Part shown: positions 34,151 through 42,567 of the stretch, piece by piece
Layout of the letters: each line of letters opens with the position of its first letter
Numbering within the stretch: the stretch's first letter is position 1
Source: Paraburkholderia bannensis NBRC 103871
Lineage (GTDB): Bacteria > Pseudomonadota > Gammaproteobacteria > Burkholderiales > Burkholderiaceae
DNA length: 64,000 bases
Reading direction: 5' to 3'
Assembly: GCF_000685015.1 (NCBI RefSeq)
Contig: NZ_BAYA01000016.1
Location: 1-64,000 of the forward strand
Translations under genes and position numbers: made by a program
Notes under the pieces: generated by a model
What the model was told of the DNA's origin: nothing
Databases searched by the model: none
What the model saw: only the letters and a program-made list of their open reading frames with translations

Positions 34151-36115
34151 TTATTCAGCCTGCTCGCGCGCCGCGCGGGCACGCTGGCGTGCCTGTGCCG
34201 CGAGCCGCACGGCGGCGTTCGGTGCGCCGTAGCCGTCATAGCCGCCGCGCCGTTCGACCAGTTCGAAGAAGAAGCGCTGGTCGAGCGTCTCGGTGTAGGC
34301 GTGCAGGAACTCGCCGCCTTTTTCGTCGCGGTCGTAGAGCAGGTTGTGCTGGCGCAGCGCATCGAGGAAATCGGCGGGCATGGCAAAGCGCGCTTCGAGA
34401 TCGTCGTAGTAATTGGCGGGCACGCGCAGCAGCGGAACGCCTGCCGCTTCGAATTCCGTCACCGCGCGGAAGATGTCGCCGGTGCTGAACGCCACGTGAT
34501 TCAGGCCCGTGCCGTGGTACGCGCGCACGGTTTCCGCCGCGGCCGTGTGCTGGTCGAGCGAGGCATTGAGCACGACGCGCAGGCCGCGATCGGCGCTAAA
34601 AAGCGCGCGGCTGCGCACGAGGCCATAGGGATCGGGCAGCAGCACCGCGGCGCTGGCCTGAAGACCGAACACCGATTTCAGGAACAGCACCCACGAATCG
34701 AACGAACCGGCAGGCAGCGACAGGCTCACGTGGTCGATGCCCGCGATCGGGCCGACTTCGGTGGGGCCGTCCACGTCGGTGAGCACGAAGTCCGCTTCGA
34801 AGAGCGTCGGCTTGCCGGGCTCTTCGTTAACGAAGTAGTTAAGACTGCCGTCCGGCGCCTGCACGGCGGGCACGACGCGCTCGTTCGGCCCCACGCGGCC
34901 CGAGAAGGGCTGGTAGCCGAAACCTGCCGCCCGTTCGAGCGCGCTGCGCGCGTCGTCCACACGCAGCGCCGAGGCGCACAGCGACAGACCATGACGCTGG
35001 AAAAACGCATCGGCGAACGAATCGGGTTCGGCGTTCAGGACGATGGCCGCCGAGCCGTGCTGATAGAGCGTCACGTCCTTGGAACGATGCTGGCCCGCGC
35101 GGCGGAAATGCAGTTTGTCGAGCAGGCCGGCGACGTGTTCGCGCGCCTCGCCGTTGACCGCGAATTCGAGGAATTGCCACTGCGTATGTGCGGTCGCGGC
35201 AGGCGGCGTGTAGAGCGTTGCACCAACGCTTTCGTCGGCGTGGCTGTCCTTCGCCAGTGCCTCGTGCGTCAGCGCTTCGAGCAGCAGCAGCGAGCGATGT
35301 CCGTCCGCCGCCGTCGCCGCCGTTGGTGCGCCGCGGAAGCCGTCGTTGAAGATTTCCAGCGAAAGCGGCCCTCGATAGCCGCTCTTGACCACTTGCGCCG
35401 TGAAGTCCGCAAGCGCGAAGTCGCCCTGGCCGGGGAAGCAGCGGTAATGGCGGCTCCATTCGAGCACGTCCATCTGCATTTTCGGGGCGTCGGCGATCTG
35501 CACAAAGCCGATGCGATCGCCCGGAATCGACGCAATCGCGTCAGGCGTGTCGTCGAGAGAAAGCGTATGGAAGCTGTCCAGCGCGAGCGTGAGATTGGGC
35601 GAATTCACGGCATCCACGAGCTTCCAGGCATGGCGATAGGTGCTGACGTTGCGGCCCCAGGCCAGCGCTTCGTAGCAGGTCACGACGCCCGCCTGCGCGG
35701 CGGCCTTCGCCAGTTCGCCAAGCTGGTCGATCGCGAGCGCGTCGTTGTCGATGGCATCGGGCGCGACGCTGCTGCACACCAGCAGGCGGTCGGTGCCCAG
35801 TTCGTGCATCACGTCGAACTTACGCTTGACGCGCTCGACGTTGCGCGCGAGGCGCTCGGCGCTCACGCCCTCGAAGTCGCGAAACGGCTGATAGAGCACG
35901 ATCGCGAGCCCATGATCGGCGGCCATGCGGCGCACATCGGCGGGCGAGCCTTCGAAATAGAGCAGGTCGTTTTCAAAGATCTCGACGCCCGTGAAGCCAG
36001 CGGCGCTGATTGCAGCGAGCTTTTCCGCGAGCGTGCCGCTGATCGACACGGTCGCGATCGAGCGGCACAGGGGAGAAAGAGCGGAGGCGGCTGAAGCTTG
36101 GGGCGTCTTGATCAT
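34151..36115 (-). CDS. quiC: 3-dehydroshikimate dehydratase, QuiC fusion type
   Basis: Converts 3-dehydroshikimate to protocatechuate in quinate/shikimate catabolism. The 654-residue protein has two parts. Residues about 15-290 form a sugar-phosphate-isomerase/epimerase-like TIM barrel (AGFTGVEIFENDLLYF, CYEALAWGRN, LALDSFHTL, GRGPLSLEIFND-like end). Residues about 300-640 are a 4-hydroxyphenylpyruvate-dioxygenase/VOC-like domain (GIDHVSLSLP, GTGLNHVAFST). This fused form is known in proteobacterial QuiC enzymes, in which the dehydratase activity sits in the barrel. ATG at 36115 (MIKTPQ) is preferred to one 21 bases upstream. It is divergent from aroQ across an operator palindrome. Confidence 0.88.
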   Translation of the reverse strand: MIKTPQASAASALSPLCRSIATVSISGTLAEKLAAISAAGFTGVEIFENDLLYFEGSPADVRRMAADHGLAIVLYQPFRDFEGVSAERLARNVERVKRKFDVMHELGTDRLLVCSSVAPDAIDNDALAIDQLGELAKAAAQAGVVTCYEALAWGRNVSTYRHAWKLVDAVNSPNLTLALDSFHTLSLDDTPDAIASIPGDRIGFVQIADAPKMQMDVLEWSRHYRCFPGQGDFALADFTAQVVKSGYRGPLSLEIFNDGFRGAPTAATAADGHRSLLLLEALTHEALAKDSHADESVGATLYTPPAATAHTQWQFLEFAVNGEAREHVAGLLDKLHFRRAGQHRSKDVTLYQHGSAAIVLNAEPDSFADAFFQRHGLSLCASALRVDDARSALERAAGFGYQPFSGRVGPNERVVPAVQAPDGSLNYFVNEEPGKPTLFEADFVLTDVDGPTEVGPIAGIDHVSLSLPAGSFDSWVLFLKSVFGLQASAAVLLPDPYGLVRSRALFSADRGLRVVLNASLDQHTAAAETVRAYHGTGLNHVAFSTGDIFRAVTEFEAAGVPLLRVPANYYDDLEARFAMPADFLDALRQHNLLYDRDEKGGEFLHAYTETLDQRFFFELVERRGGYDGYGAPNAAVRLAAQARQRARAAREQAE

Positions 36116-36210
36116 GGCGTGGCGATGCAGCGGCAATAACGTTAAGCATAGAACCTGGCGATCCGGGCTGGAGACGGCCCGCGCCGCAGGAGTGTCGCAA
36201 GAATAGCCAA

Positions 36211-36224
36211 ACTAACTAGTTAGT
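36211..36224. promoter_or_regulatory. 14-bp perfect palindrome, probable TetR operator
   Basis: ACTAACTAGTTAGT is its own reverse complement and lies in the divergent quiC/aroQ promoter region, 96 bp from quiC and 154 bp from aroQ. ACTAGT-centred palindromes are common operators of TetR-family repressors; the cluster's TetR gene at 39338-40012 is the natural candidate. A second partial inverted repeat, CTGGGAAACCCCAG, starts at 36232. Confidence 0.6.
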
Positions 36225-36377
36225 ACAAATTCTGGGAAACCCCAGGGTGACCCCGAGGCGCGTGCGCGGCACACTGGCGGCCATGCGTCGGGTGTGCCGA
36301 TCGGCCGCATGGATGAATTCATGCCGGTTGATCGAATGCAAAGACCCGCCTGTCGAGATGTCGTAGTGGAGCATGTC

Positions 36378-36845
36378 ATGCAATTGCCGTCGGTACTGGT
36401 CCTGAACGGGCCGAATCTGAATCTGCTGGGAACGCGGGAGCCCGCGGTATATGGGTCTGAAACGCTGGACGATGTGGCGAACCGCTGCCGCGAGGCGGGC
36501 GCGCGCCTGAACCTTGCAATCGACTTTCGCCAGTCGAACGCCGAGCATCAACTGATCGACTGGCTGCACGAAACCCGCACGCAGGTCGCGGGCATCGTCA
36601 TTAATCCGGCCGCGTACACGCATACCTCGGTGGCGTTGGCCGATGCGCTCACGGCGGTCGAAAAGCCGGTCATCGAAGTCCATATCTCGAACGTGCATCA
36701 GCGCGAGGCGTTCCGTCACCATTCGTTCGTCTCGGCGGTGGCGTCGGGGATCATCGTCGGCTGCGGCACGCAGGGTTATGTGCTCGCGCTCGAACGCATG
36801 GCAACGCTGCTTTCCACACAATCGGCAAAGAAGGGGGCGCAATGA
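36378..36845 (+). CDS. aroQ: 3-dehydroquinate dehydratase, type II
   Basis: Interconverts 3-dehydroquinate and 3-dehydroshikimate. The 155-residue protein has the type II features: VLNGPNLNLLGTREPAVYG at the start with the catalytic Tyr, the INPAAYTHTSVAL loop, and HISNVHQREAFRHHS with the catalytic His. The start at 36378 has GGAG 6 bases upstream; an upstream ATG at 36294 adds residues unlike the family. In this cluster the enzyme most likely works in the catabolic direction. It overlaps the next gene by ATGA. Confidence 0.93.
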   Translation: MQLPSVLVLNGPNLNLLGTREPAVYGSETLDDVANRCREAGARLNLAIDFRQSNAEHQLIDWLHETRTQVAGIVINPAAYTHTSVALADALTAVEKPVIEVHISNVHQREAFRHHSFVSAVASGIIVGCGTQGYVLALERMATLLSTQSAKKGAQ

Positions 36846-37732
36846 GCGCGCAAGACAATCCGCTGAAGCCCCGCTCGTTCCTGTGCGGCTTGATCGGCAA
36901 GGGTATCGGCGGTTCGCTCACGCCCGCGATGCACGAGAAAGAAGGCCGCGAACTGGGCTACAACACGGTGTATCGACGTCTCGACCTCGATACGCTCGGA
37001 CTCACGGTCGACGACCTGCCGGAGCTGCTGCTGACGGCGCAGCGCGCGGGTTTCGACGGCCTGAACATCACGTATCCGTGCAAGCAGGCGGTGATCCCGC
37101 TGCTCGACGAACTGTCCGACGATGCGCGCGCGCTGGGCGCGGTGAACACGGTGCTGTTCCGCGACGGCAAGCGCATTGGCCATAACACCGACTGGTCGGG
37201 TTTTGCCACCGCTTTCAAGCGCGGCTTGCCCGATGTGTCGCTCGAAGCCGTCGTGCAACTGGGCGCGGGCGGTGCGGGCGCGGCGGTGGCCCATGCGGCG
37301 TTGCAGATGGGCGCGCGTGCGCTCACGCTGTTCGACGTCGATGCCAGCCGCGCAGCGTCGCTGGCTGCCGAATTGCAGGCGCGCTTCCCGTCCGCGCAGG
37401 TGAGCGCGGGCACGAGCGCCACGCTCGAAGCGACGCTCGCGAGCGCAACGGGGCTGATTCACTGCACGCCGACCGGCATGGCCAAGCTGCCCGGCCTGCC
37501 GCTGCCCGCCGACTATCTGCACGCAGGCCTCTGGGTCGCGGACATCGTCTACTTCCCGATCCGCACGGCGCTGCTCGAAGCCGCCGAGGCGCGCGGCTGC
37601 CGCACGCTGAGCGGCGGCGGCATGGCGGTGTACCAGGCCGTCGATGCGTTCCGGCTGTTCACGGGTCTCGAACCCGACGCCGAGCGGATGTACGCGCACT
37701 TGCAGGCCATGCTGGCGCAAGACGCCGGCTGA
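36842..37732 (+). CDS. aroE: Quinate/shikimate dehydrogenase (AroE family)
   Basis: Oxidises quinate and/or shikimate with NAD(P), or reduces 3-dehydroshikimate. The 296-residue protein has the substrate motif as GGSLTPAMHEKEG, the catalytic lysine in NITYPCKQ (Lys81), GHNTDWSGF, and the dinucleotide loop GAGGAGAAVAHA. SLTPAMHE in place of the usual SxSxxxHN pattern is typical of quinate/shikimate dehydrogenases of catabolic clusters. Together with quiC and the transporter this makes a catabolic role more likely than the housekeeping biosynthetic one. Translationally coupled to aroQ. Confidence 0.88.
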   Translation: MSAQDNPLKPRSFLCGLIGKGIGGSLTPAMHEKEGRELGYNTVYRRLDLDTLGLTVDDLPELLLTAQRAGFDGLNITYPCKQAVIPLLDELSDDARALGAVNTVLFRDGKRIGHNTDWSGFATAFKRGLPDVSLEAVVQLGAGGAGAAVAHAALQMGARALTLFDVDASRAASLAAELQARFPSAQVSAGTSATLEATLASATGLIHCTPTGMAKLPGLPLPADYLHAGLWVADIVYFPIRTALLEAAEARGCRTLSGGGMAVYQAVDAFRLFTGLEPDAERMYAHLQAMLAQDAG

Positions 37733-37811
37733 TCGCGCGGCAACCCGCACCCAGCAACAACACAAAGACCACAACGAGCCTCCCAGGGGCACACAGGATC
37801 AGGAGACAGAA

Positions 37812-39176
37812 ATGGCACCACCCGTATCCACGGGGCGCGACGCGCCTGGCGTTGCTGCCGCACCGGCAGAGGGCGCGCTGCGCCGCTCGAAAGCGCGCTA
37901 CCGCATCCTCGGACTGCTCGCGGTCGGCACGATGATCAACTACCTCGACCGCACGGTGCTGGGCATCGCGGCCCCGCAGTTGACGAAGGAACTGGGCATC
38001 AATGCGGCGCTGATGGGCCTCGTGTTCTCGGCGTTCTCGTGGAGCTACGTGGTCGCACAGATTCCGGGCGGCGTATTTCTTGACCGCTTCGGCAGCAAGC
38101 TCACGTATTTCCTGTCGATGACGCTCTGGTCGCTCTGCACGCTGGTGCAGGGCTTCGTTGGCAGCGTGGGCGCGCTGTTCGCCTGCCGGCTGGGACTCGG
38201 CGCGGCCGAATCGCCGTGCTTCCCGACCAATAGCCGCGTCGTGGCGACCTGGTTCCCGCAGCACGAGCGCGCCTTCGCGACCGGCACCTACACGGTGGGC
38301 GAGTACATCGGCCTCGCGTTCTTCAGCCCGTTCCTGTTCGCGCTGATGGGCGCGTACGGCTGGCGCTCGCTGTTCTACGTGGTGGGCGGCGTGGGCATCG
38401 TGTTCGGCTTCATCTGGTGGGCGTTCTACCGCGAGCCGCACGATCACCCGGCGGCCAACCGCGCCGAACTCGACTATATCGAGGCAGGCGGCGGTCTCGC
38501 CAAACACGAACGCAAGGTCGAAGCCGCGCAGCAGGACGGCAAACCGGCGAAGGGCGGCTTCGACTGGCGCATGGCCGGCCAGCTGCTGCGCAAGCGCCAG
38601 CTTGCGGGCATTTGCCTCGGCCAGTTCGCAGGCAACTCGACGCTCGTTTTCTTCCTGACGTGGTTCCCGACCTACCTGGCCACCGAGCGCCACATGGGCT
38701 GGCTCAAGATCGGCTTCTTCGCGATCATGCCGTTCATCGCCGCGTCGGTTGGCGTGATGTTCGGCGGCACGTTCTCGGACTGGATGCTGCGCCGCGGCGT
38801 CTCGGCCAACGTGGCGCGCAAGCTGCCGATCATCGCCGGTCTGCTGTTGGCGTCGAGCATCATTCTTGCCAACTTCGTCGAGAGCAATGTCGCCGTGATC
38901 GCGATCCTGTCGGTGGCGTTCTTCGCGCAGGGCATGGCCGCGCTGGGCTGGACGCTGGTGTCGGACATCGCGCCGGCTGGCATGCTGGGCCTCACGGGCG
39001 GCATCTTCAACCTGGCCGCCAACCTCGCGGGCATCATCACGCCGCTGGTGGTGGGCATGATCGTCGGCGCGACGGGGTCGTTCGTCTGGGCGCTGGCCTT
39101 TATCGGCACGATTGCGCTGATCGGCGCGGCGTCCTACATCTTCGTGGTGGGCGACATCAAGCGTATCGAGCTTTGA
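37812..39176 (+). CDS. MFS transporter, anion:cation symporter family (probable quinate/shikimate uptake)
   Basis: Inner-membrane permease of 454 residues with 12 predicted helices. INYLDRTVLGIAAPQLTKELGI at the first helix, the loop 2-3 motif GVFLDRFGSKLT and AAESPCFPTNSRVVATWF are typical of the ACS subfamily (phthalate, galactarate and hexuronate transporters). The start at 37812 has AGGAGA 5 bases upstream. It lies 79 bp after the dehydrogenase gene, so uptake of quinate, shikimate or dehydroshikimate is the likely role. Confidence 0.88.
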   Translation: MAPPVSTGRDAPGVAAAPAEGALRRSKARYRILGLLAVGTMINYLDRTVLGIAAPQLTKELGINAALMGLVFSAFSWSYVVAQIPGGVFLDRFGSKLTYFLSMTLWSLCTLVQGFVGSVGALFACRLGLGAAESPCFPTNSRVVATWFPQHERAFATGTYTVGEYIGLAFFSPFLFALMGAYGWRSLFYVVGGVGIVFGFIWWAFYREPHDHPAANRAELDYIEAGGGLAKHERKVEAAQQDGKPAKGGFDWRMAGQLLRKRQLAGICLGQFAGNSTLVFFLTWFPTYLATERHMGWLKIGFFAIMPFIAASVGVMFGGTFSDWMLRRGVSANVARKLPIIAGLLLASSIILANFVESNVAVIAILSVAFFAQGMAALGWTLVSDIAPAGMLGLTGGIFNLAANLAGIITPLVVGMIVGATGSFVWALAFIGTIALIGAASYIFVVGDIKRIEL

Positions 39177-39188
39177 TGTAAGGACTTG

Positions 39189-39219
39189 AACCGGCGGGCC
39201 GATGCCGGGCCCGCCGGTT
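39189..39219 (+). terminator. Terminator-like hairpin after the MFS gene
   Basis: A perfect 12-bp stem AACCGGCGGGCC/GGCCCGCCGGTT with a 7-base loop, 12 bp after the MFS stop. The following T run is short (TTTTG), but the stem is strong. It separates the MFS gene from tetR. Confidence 0.75.
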
Positions 39220-39337
39220 TTGTCGCTTCACTGGCCCGCAGACAGGCCAGACAGGCCAGGCGGGCCCGCAAAGCCCGACAGGGGGCCATGCTAAAATCGG
39301 TCGCATCCCTTCCTTACTCACGGTCCACAGAATAATT

Positions 39338-40012
39338 ATGGCAAGACCGGCGGCTTCGGCCGAACGTAACGACGCTCAATCCGAAAGCCGGCGCAAGTAC
39401 GATCCCGAGCAGACCAAACGCAACATCCTCGACGTGGCGACCGCCGAGTTTTCGGCAATGGGGCTCTCGGGCGCGCGCGTGGACGCGATCGCCGAGCGCA
39501 CCAACACCACCAAGCGCATGCTGTATTACTACTTCGGCAGCAAGGAAGGGCTGTACGAAGCGGTGCTCGACAAGGTCTACGGCGACATCCGCGCGCTGGA
39601 ACAAGACCTGCATATCGGCGAACTGGGCCCGGAAGAGGGACTTCAGCGTCTCGTCGAATTCACCTTCGACTATCACGACCGCCACCGCGACTTCGTGCGC
39701 CTCGTGACCATCGAGAACATCCACGGCGCGAAGTACATCGAGCGGCTCAAGACGTTCCGCAACCGCAACGCCAGCGTGATCCACACGATCGAAGACCTGC
39801 TCGCGCGTGGCGTGAGCGCGGGCGTGTTCCGCGACGACATCGATCCGATCGACCTGCATTTGCTGATCAGCTCGATGTGCTTTCATCGCGTGGGCAACCG
39901 CCATACCTTCGGCGCGGCGTTCGGGCGCGATCCCTCGCATCCCCGTCTGCGCGCCCGTCATCGCGAGATGGTGGTGGACGCCGTGACGCGGTTCGTGCGC
40001 AAGTCGGCCTGA
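39338..40012 (+). CDS. TetR-family transcriptional regulator
   Basis: Protein of 224 residues with an N-terminal TetR helix-turn-helix (TKRNILDVATAEFSAMGLSG, VDAIAERTNTTKRMLYYYFGSKEGLYEAVL) and a C-terminal ligand/dimer domain of the type often found beside aromatic or quinate catabolic genes. It is separated from the MFS gene by a terminator and so has its own promoter. It probably represses the divergent quiC and aroQ units through the palindrome at 36211-36224. The following 273 bp hold no gene, only a GCCCGC/GCGGGC inverted repeat at 40161-40176. Confidence 0.85.
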   Translation: MARPAASAERNDAQSESRRKYDPEQTKRNILDVATAEFSAMGLSGARVDAIAERTNTTKRMLYYYFGSKEGLYEAVLDKVYGDIRALEQDLHIGELGPEEGLQRLVEFTFDYHDRHRDFVRLVTIENIHGAKYIERLKTFRNRNASVIHTIEDLLARGVSAGVFRDDIDPIDLHLLISSMCFHRVGNRHTFGAAFGRDPSHPRLRARHREMVVDAVTRFVRKSA

Positions 40013-40285
40013 GCGATTTGTCCCGAAATATCGCCGCAGAAGCAGGGCGATAGCGTGGAAAAGCCGCCGCGCCGGGTTATCGGCATGCGGCGCGGCTACC
40101 ACATCCCCGACTTCCCTCATCCCATAAAAGTGCGCAAACGCATTACACTACGGCCCGGAAGCCCGCATGCGCGGGCCTTGCCCATGCCGTGCGTGCGCCC
40201 GCGTTCCGTTTGCCGATCCGTGTCGGCCTGATCTCGTCGTGCGCGCCCGGCGTCGGCTCACGCCTACCGGATAAGCCCACGCGCA

Positions 40286-41959
40286 ATGAGCACAGCTATG
40301 CCCCGTTCCGGCTCAGCCGGACTGCCCCGTCAGACCCAGGGACGTTACACACTCGGCACGCGCATCGTCCTGAGCTTCGGCCTGTTGTTCGTGCTGATGC
40401 TGGCGACGGCTGCGATCTCCTGGGAGCGCCTGCGCGCCATCGACAGTGAAGCCCTGAGCCTCACGCACGATTCCGTGCCGGGGCTGTTCTACGCGACCTC
40501 GATGCGCGCCGCCGCGAACCAGACCTATTCGCTGGTCGAGCGCGCCGCCTTTGTCGAGCCGGACGCCGCGGGAATAGAGCGCGTGCTCGGGCAACTGCCC
40601 GCCGCGGTGAGCCAGGTCGAGCAGAATGCGCAGCACTATGAGGCCTCCGTATACCGCGCGGACGACCGCGCCCGCTACCAGCACTTTCGCGATGCTTACG
40701 CCCGCTACCTGCCGCAGTTGATGGCCGCGGTGCGTAACCTGCCGGCCCAGCGCAGCGCCGCGCAGGCGCAGTTCGTGCAGCTCGACGGCATCTGGCGCGA
40801 GGTGATCACGGCCGCCAACACGCTCGTCGAGGAAAACCGCAACCAGGCCGACGAATCCGCGCAGACGATCCGCAGCTCGGTCACGGGCACGGAAATCACG
40901 CTCGCGAGCGCGCTCGCCATCGTGCTGCTGGCGGCGCTCGCGACCGGCTACACGCTGCATCGCGCGATCACGCGGCCCATGGCGCGTCTCGTCGAAGTGC
41001 ACGACGCCATGCGCATGGGCAATCTCGCGCAGCGTCTCGAACTGGGCCGCCGCGACGAATTCGGCGTGCTGGAAGACGGCTTCAACCGCATGAGCGACGA
41101 ACTCGCGAGCCTCGTTGCGCAGGCGCAGAAGTCGTCGCTGCAGGTGACCACGTCGGTGGCCGAAGTCGCGGCCACGTCGAAGGAGCAGCAGGCCACGGCC
41201 AGCGAGACGGCGGCCACCACGACCGAAATCGGCGCGACTTCGCGCGAGATTTTCGCGACCGCGCGCGACCTCGTGCGCACCATGGGCGAAGTGGCGACCG
41301 TCGCCGAGCAGTCGGCGGGTCTCGCGTCCACCAGCCAGAGCGGCCTCACGCACATGGAAGACACCATGCGCAGCGTGATGGAAGCGGCAGGCTCGGTGAA
41401 CGCCAAGCTCGCGATCCTCAACGAGAAGGCCGTGAGCATCAACCAGGTGGTGGCGACCATCACCAAGGTCGCGGATCAAACCAACCTGCTGTCGCTGAAC
41501 GCCGCCATCGAAGCGGAAAAGGCTGGCGAGTACGGCCGCGGCTTCGCCGTGGTGGCGACCGAAATCCGCCGTCTCGCCGACCAGACGGCCGTGGCGACTT
41601 TCGATATCGAACAGACCGTCAAGGAAATCCAGTCGGCGGTATCGGCGGGCGTGATGGGCATGGACAAGTTCGCCGAGGAAGTGCGGCGCGGCATGCACGA
41701 CGTCCAGGCCGTGGGCGCGCAGCTTTCGCAGATCATCAGTGCGGTGCAGACGCTCGCGCCGCGCTTCCAGGTGGTCAACGACGGCATGCAGGCGCAGGCG
41801 ACCAGCGCCGAGCAGATCACCCAGGCGCTCACGCAGCTCTCCGAAGCTGCGCAGCAGACCGCGGAATCTCTGCGCCAGTCGTCGCAGGCCATCGACAACC
41901 TCACGCTCGTGGCCAACGAACTGCGCACGGGCGTGTCGCGCTTCAGGATCGATGCATGA
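40286..41959 (+). CDS. wspA: Surface-sensing methyl-accepting chemotaxis protein WspA
   Basis: Receptor of the Wsp pathway, which turns surface contact into cyclic di-GMP synthesis. The 557-residue protein has TM helix 1 (about 27-46), a periplasmic four-helix-type domain, TM helix 2 (about 203-225), a HAMP domain and a cytoplasmic coiled coil. The hairpin tip (residues about 395-425) reads DQTNLLSLNAAIEAEKAGEYGRGFAVVA, with EKAGEY in place of the usual ARAGEQ, as in WspA. It is the first gene of the operon. A second ATG lies 12 bases downstream. Confidence 0.92.
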   Translation: MSTAMPRSGSAGLPRQTQGRYTLGTRIVLSFGLLFVLMLATAAISWERLRAIDSEALSLTHDSVPGLFYATSMRAAANQTYSLVERAAFVEPDAAGIERVLGQLPAAVSQVEQNAQHYEASVYRADDRARYQHFRDAYARYLPQLMAAVRNLPAQRSAAQAQFVQLDGIWREVITAANTLVEENRNQADESAQTIRSSVTGTEITLASALAIVLLAALATGYTLHRAITRPMARLVEVHDAMRMGNLAQRLELGRRDEFGVLEDGFNRMSDELASLVAQAQKSSLQVTTSVAEVAATSKEQQATASETAATTTEIGATSREIFATARDLVRTMGEVATVAEQSAGLASTSQSGLTHMEDTMRSVMEAAGSVNAKLAILNEKAVSINQVVATITKVADQTNLLSLNAAIEAEKAGEYGRGFAVVATEIRRLADQTAVATFDIEQTVKEIQSAVSAGVMGMDKFAEEVRRGMHDVQAVGAQLSQIISAVQTLAPRFQVVNDGMQAQATSAEQITQALTQLSEAAQQTAESLRQSSQAIDNLTLVANELRTGVSRFRIDA

Positions 41960-42051
41960 CGCGCCGTTTCCCGCGCCCGGCGTGCTGCTGACGCCTGGCG
42001 CCTGAATTCTGGTTCCTGATTCCTGATCCCTGGTTACTGAGCGGAGCGGCG

Positions 42052-42567
42052 ATGCTTTTTCTCGTGTTCGAGCTGGACGGCGAACGCTACGCGCTCGATG
42101 CGCGCGAGATCGTGCGCGTGCTGCCCTTGCAGCCGGTGCGCGCGTTCGCGGGCACGCCGCCGTTCATCGCGGGCGTGATCGACCACGAAGGCGCGCCGGT
42201 GCCGGTCGTCGACATGGCGCAGCTCGCGCTCGGTCGGCCCGCGCAGGCGCTGATGTCCACGCGGCTCGTGCTGGTGAACGAAGGTGTCGATCCGCGCAGC
42301 CTGCAGCCGCGCCGCCTCGCGCTGCTGCTCGAATGCGCGACGCGCACCCAGAGTTTCGCGCCCGGCGAGTTCGCCGATGGCGGCATCGCCACGCCCGACG
42401 CGCGCTGGCTCGGCCCGGTCGCGCGCGACGCGCACGGCTTCGTGCAGTGGGTGAAGGTCGATCAGTTGCTCGATGCGCGCGTGCGTGCACTGCTGTTTCC
42501 CGATCCGCCGACGTGGCAGGGCGGCGACGCCCTGGCCGGTCATGCGCCGACAGGACGCGCGCCATGA
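42052..42567 (+). CDS. wspB: CheW-like coupling protein WspB
   Basis: Single CheW domain protein of 171 residues (FELDGERYALDAREIVRVLPL, GVIDHEGAPVPVVDM) that links receptor and kinase in the Wsp array. Identified by position between wspA and the methyltransferase gene. It overlaps wspC by ATGA, so the two are translationally coupled. Confidence 0.9.
   Translation: MLFLVFELDGERYALDAREIVRVLPLQPVRAFAGTPPFIAGVIDHEGAPVPVVDMAQLALGRPAQALMSTRLVLVNEGVDPRSLQPRRLALLLECATRTQSFAPGEFADGGIATPDARWLGPVARDAHGFVQWVKVDQLLDARVRALLFPDPPTWQGGDALAGHAPTGRAP

Noticed and set aside
34145..36094. A 649-codon open frame on the plus strand opposite quiC
   Set aside because: Same reason: antisense to a well-supported gene, with no recognisable motif or ribosome-binding site.
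40161..40176. GCCCGC/GCGGGC inverted repeat before wspA as a terminator or operator
   Set aside because: Only a 6-bp stem, no T tract, and such repeats are expected by chance in this GC-rich DNA.
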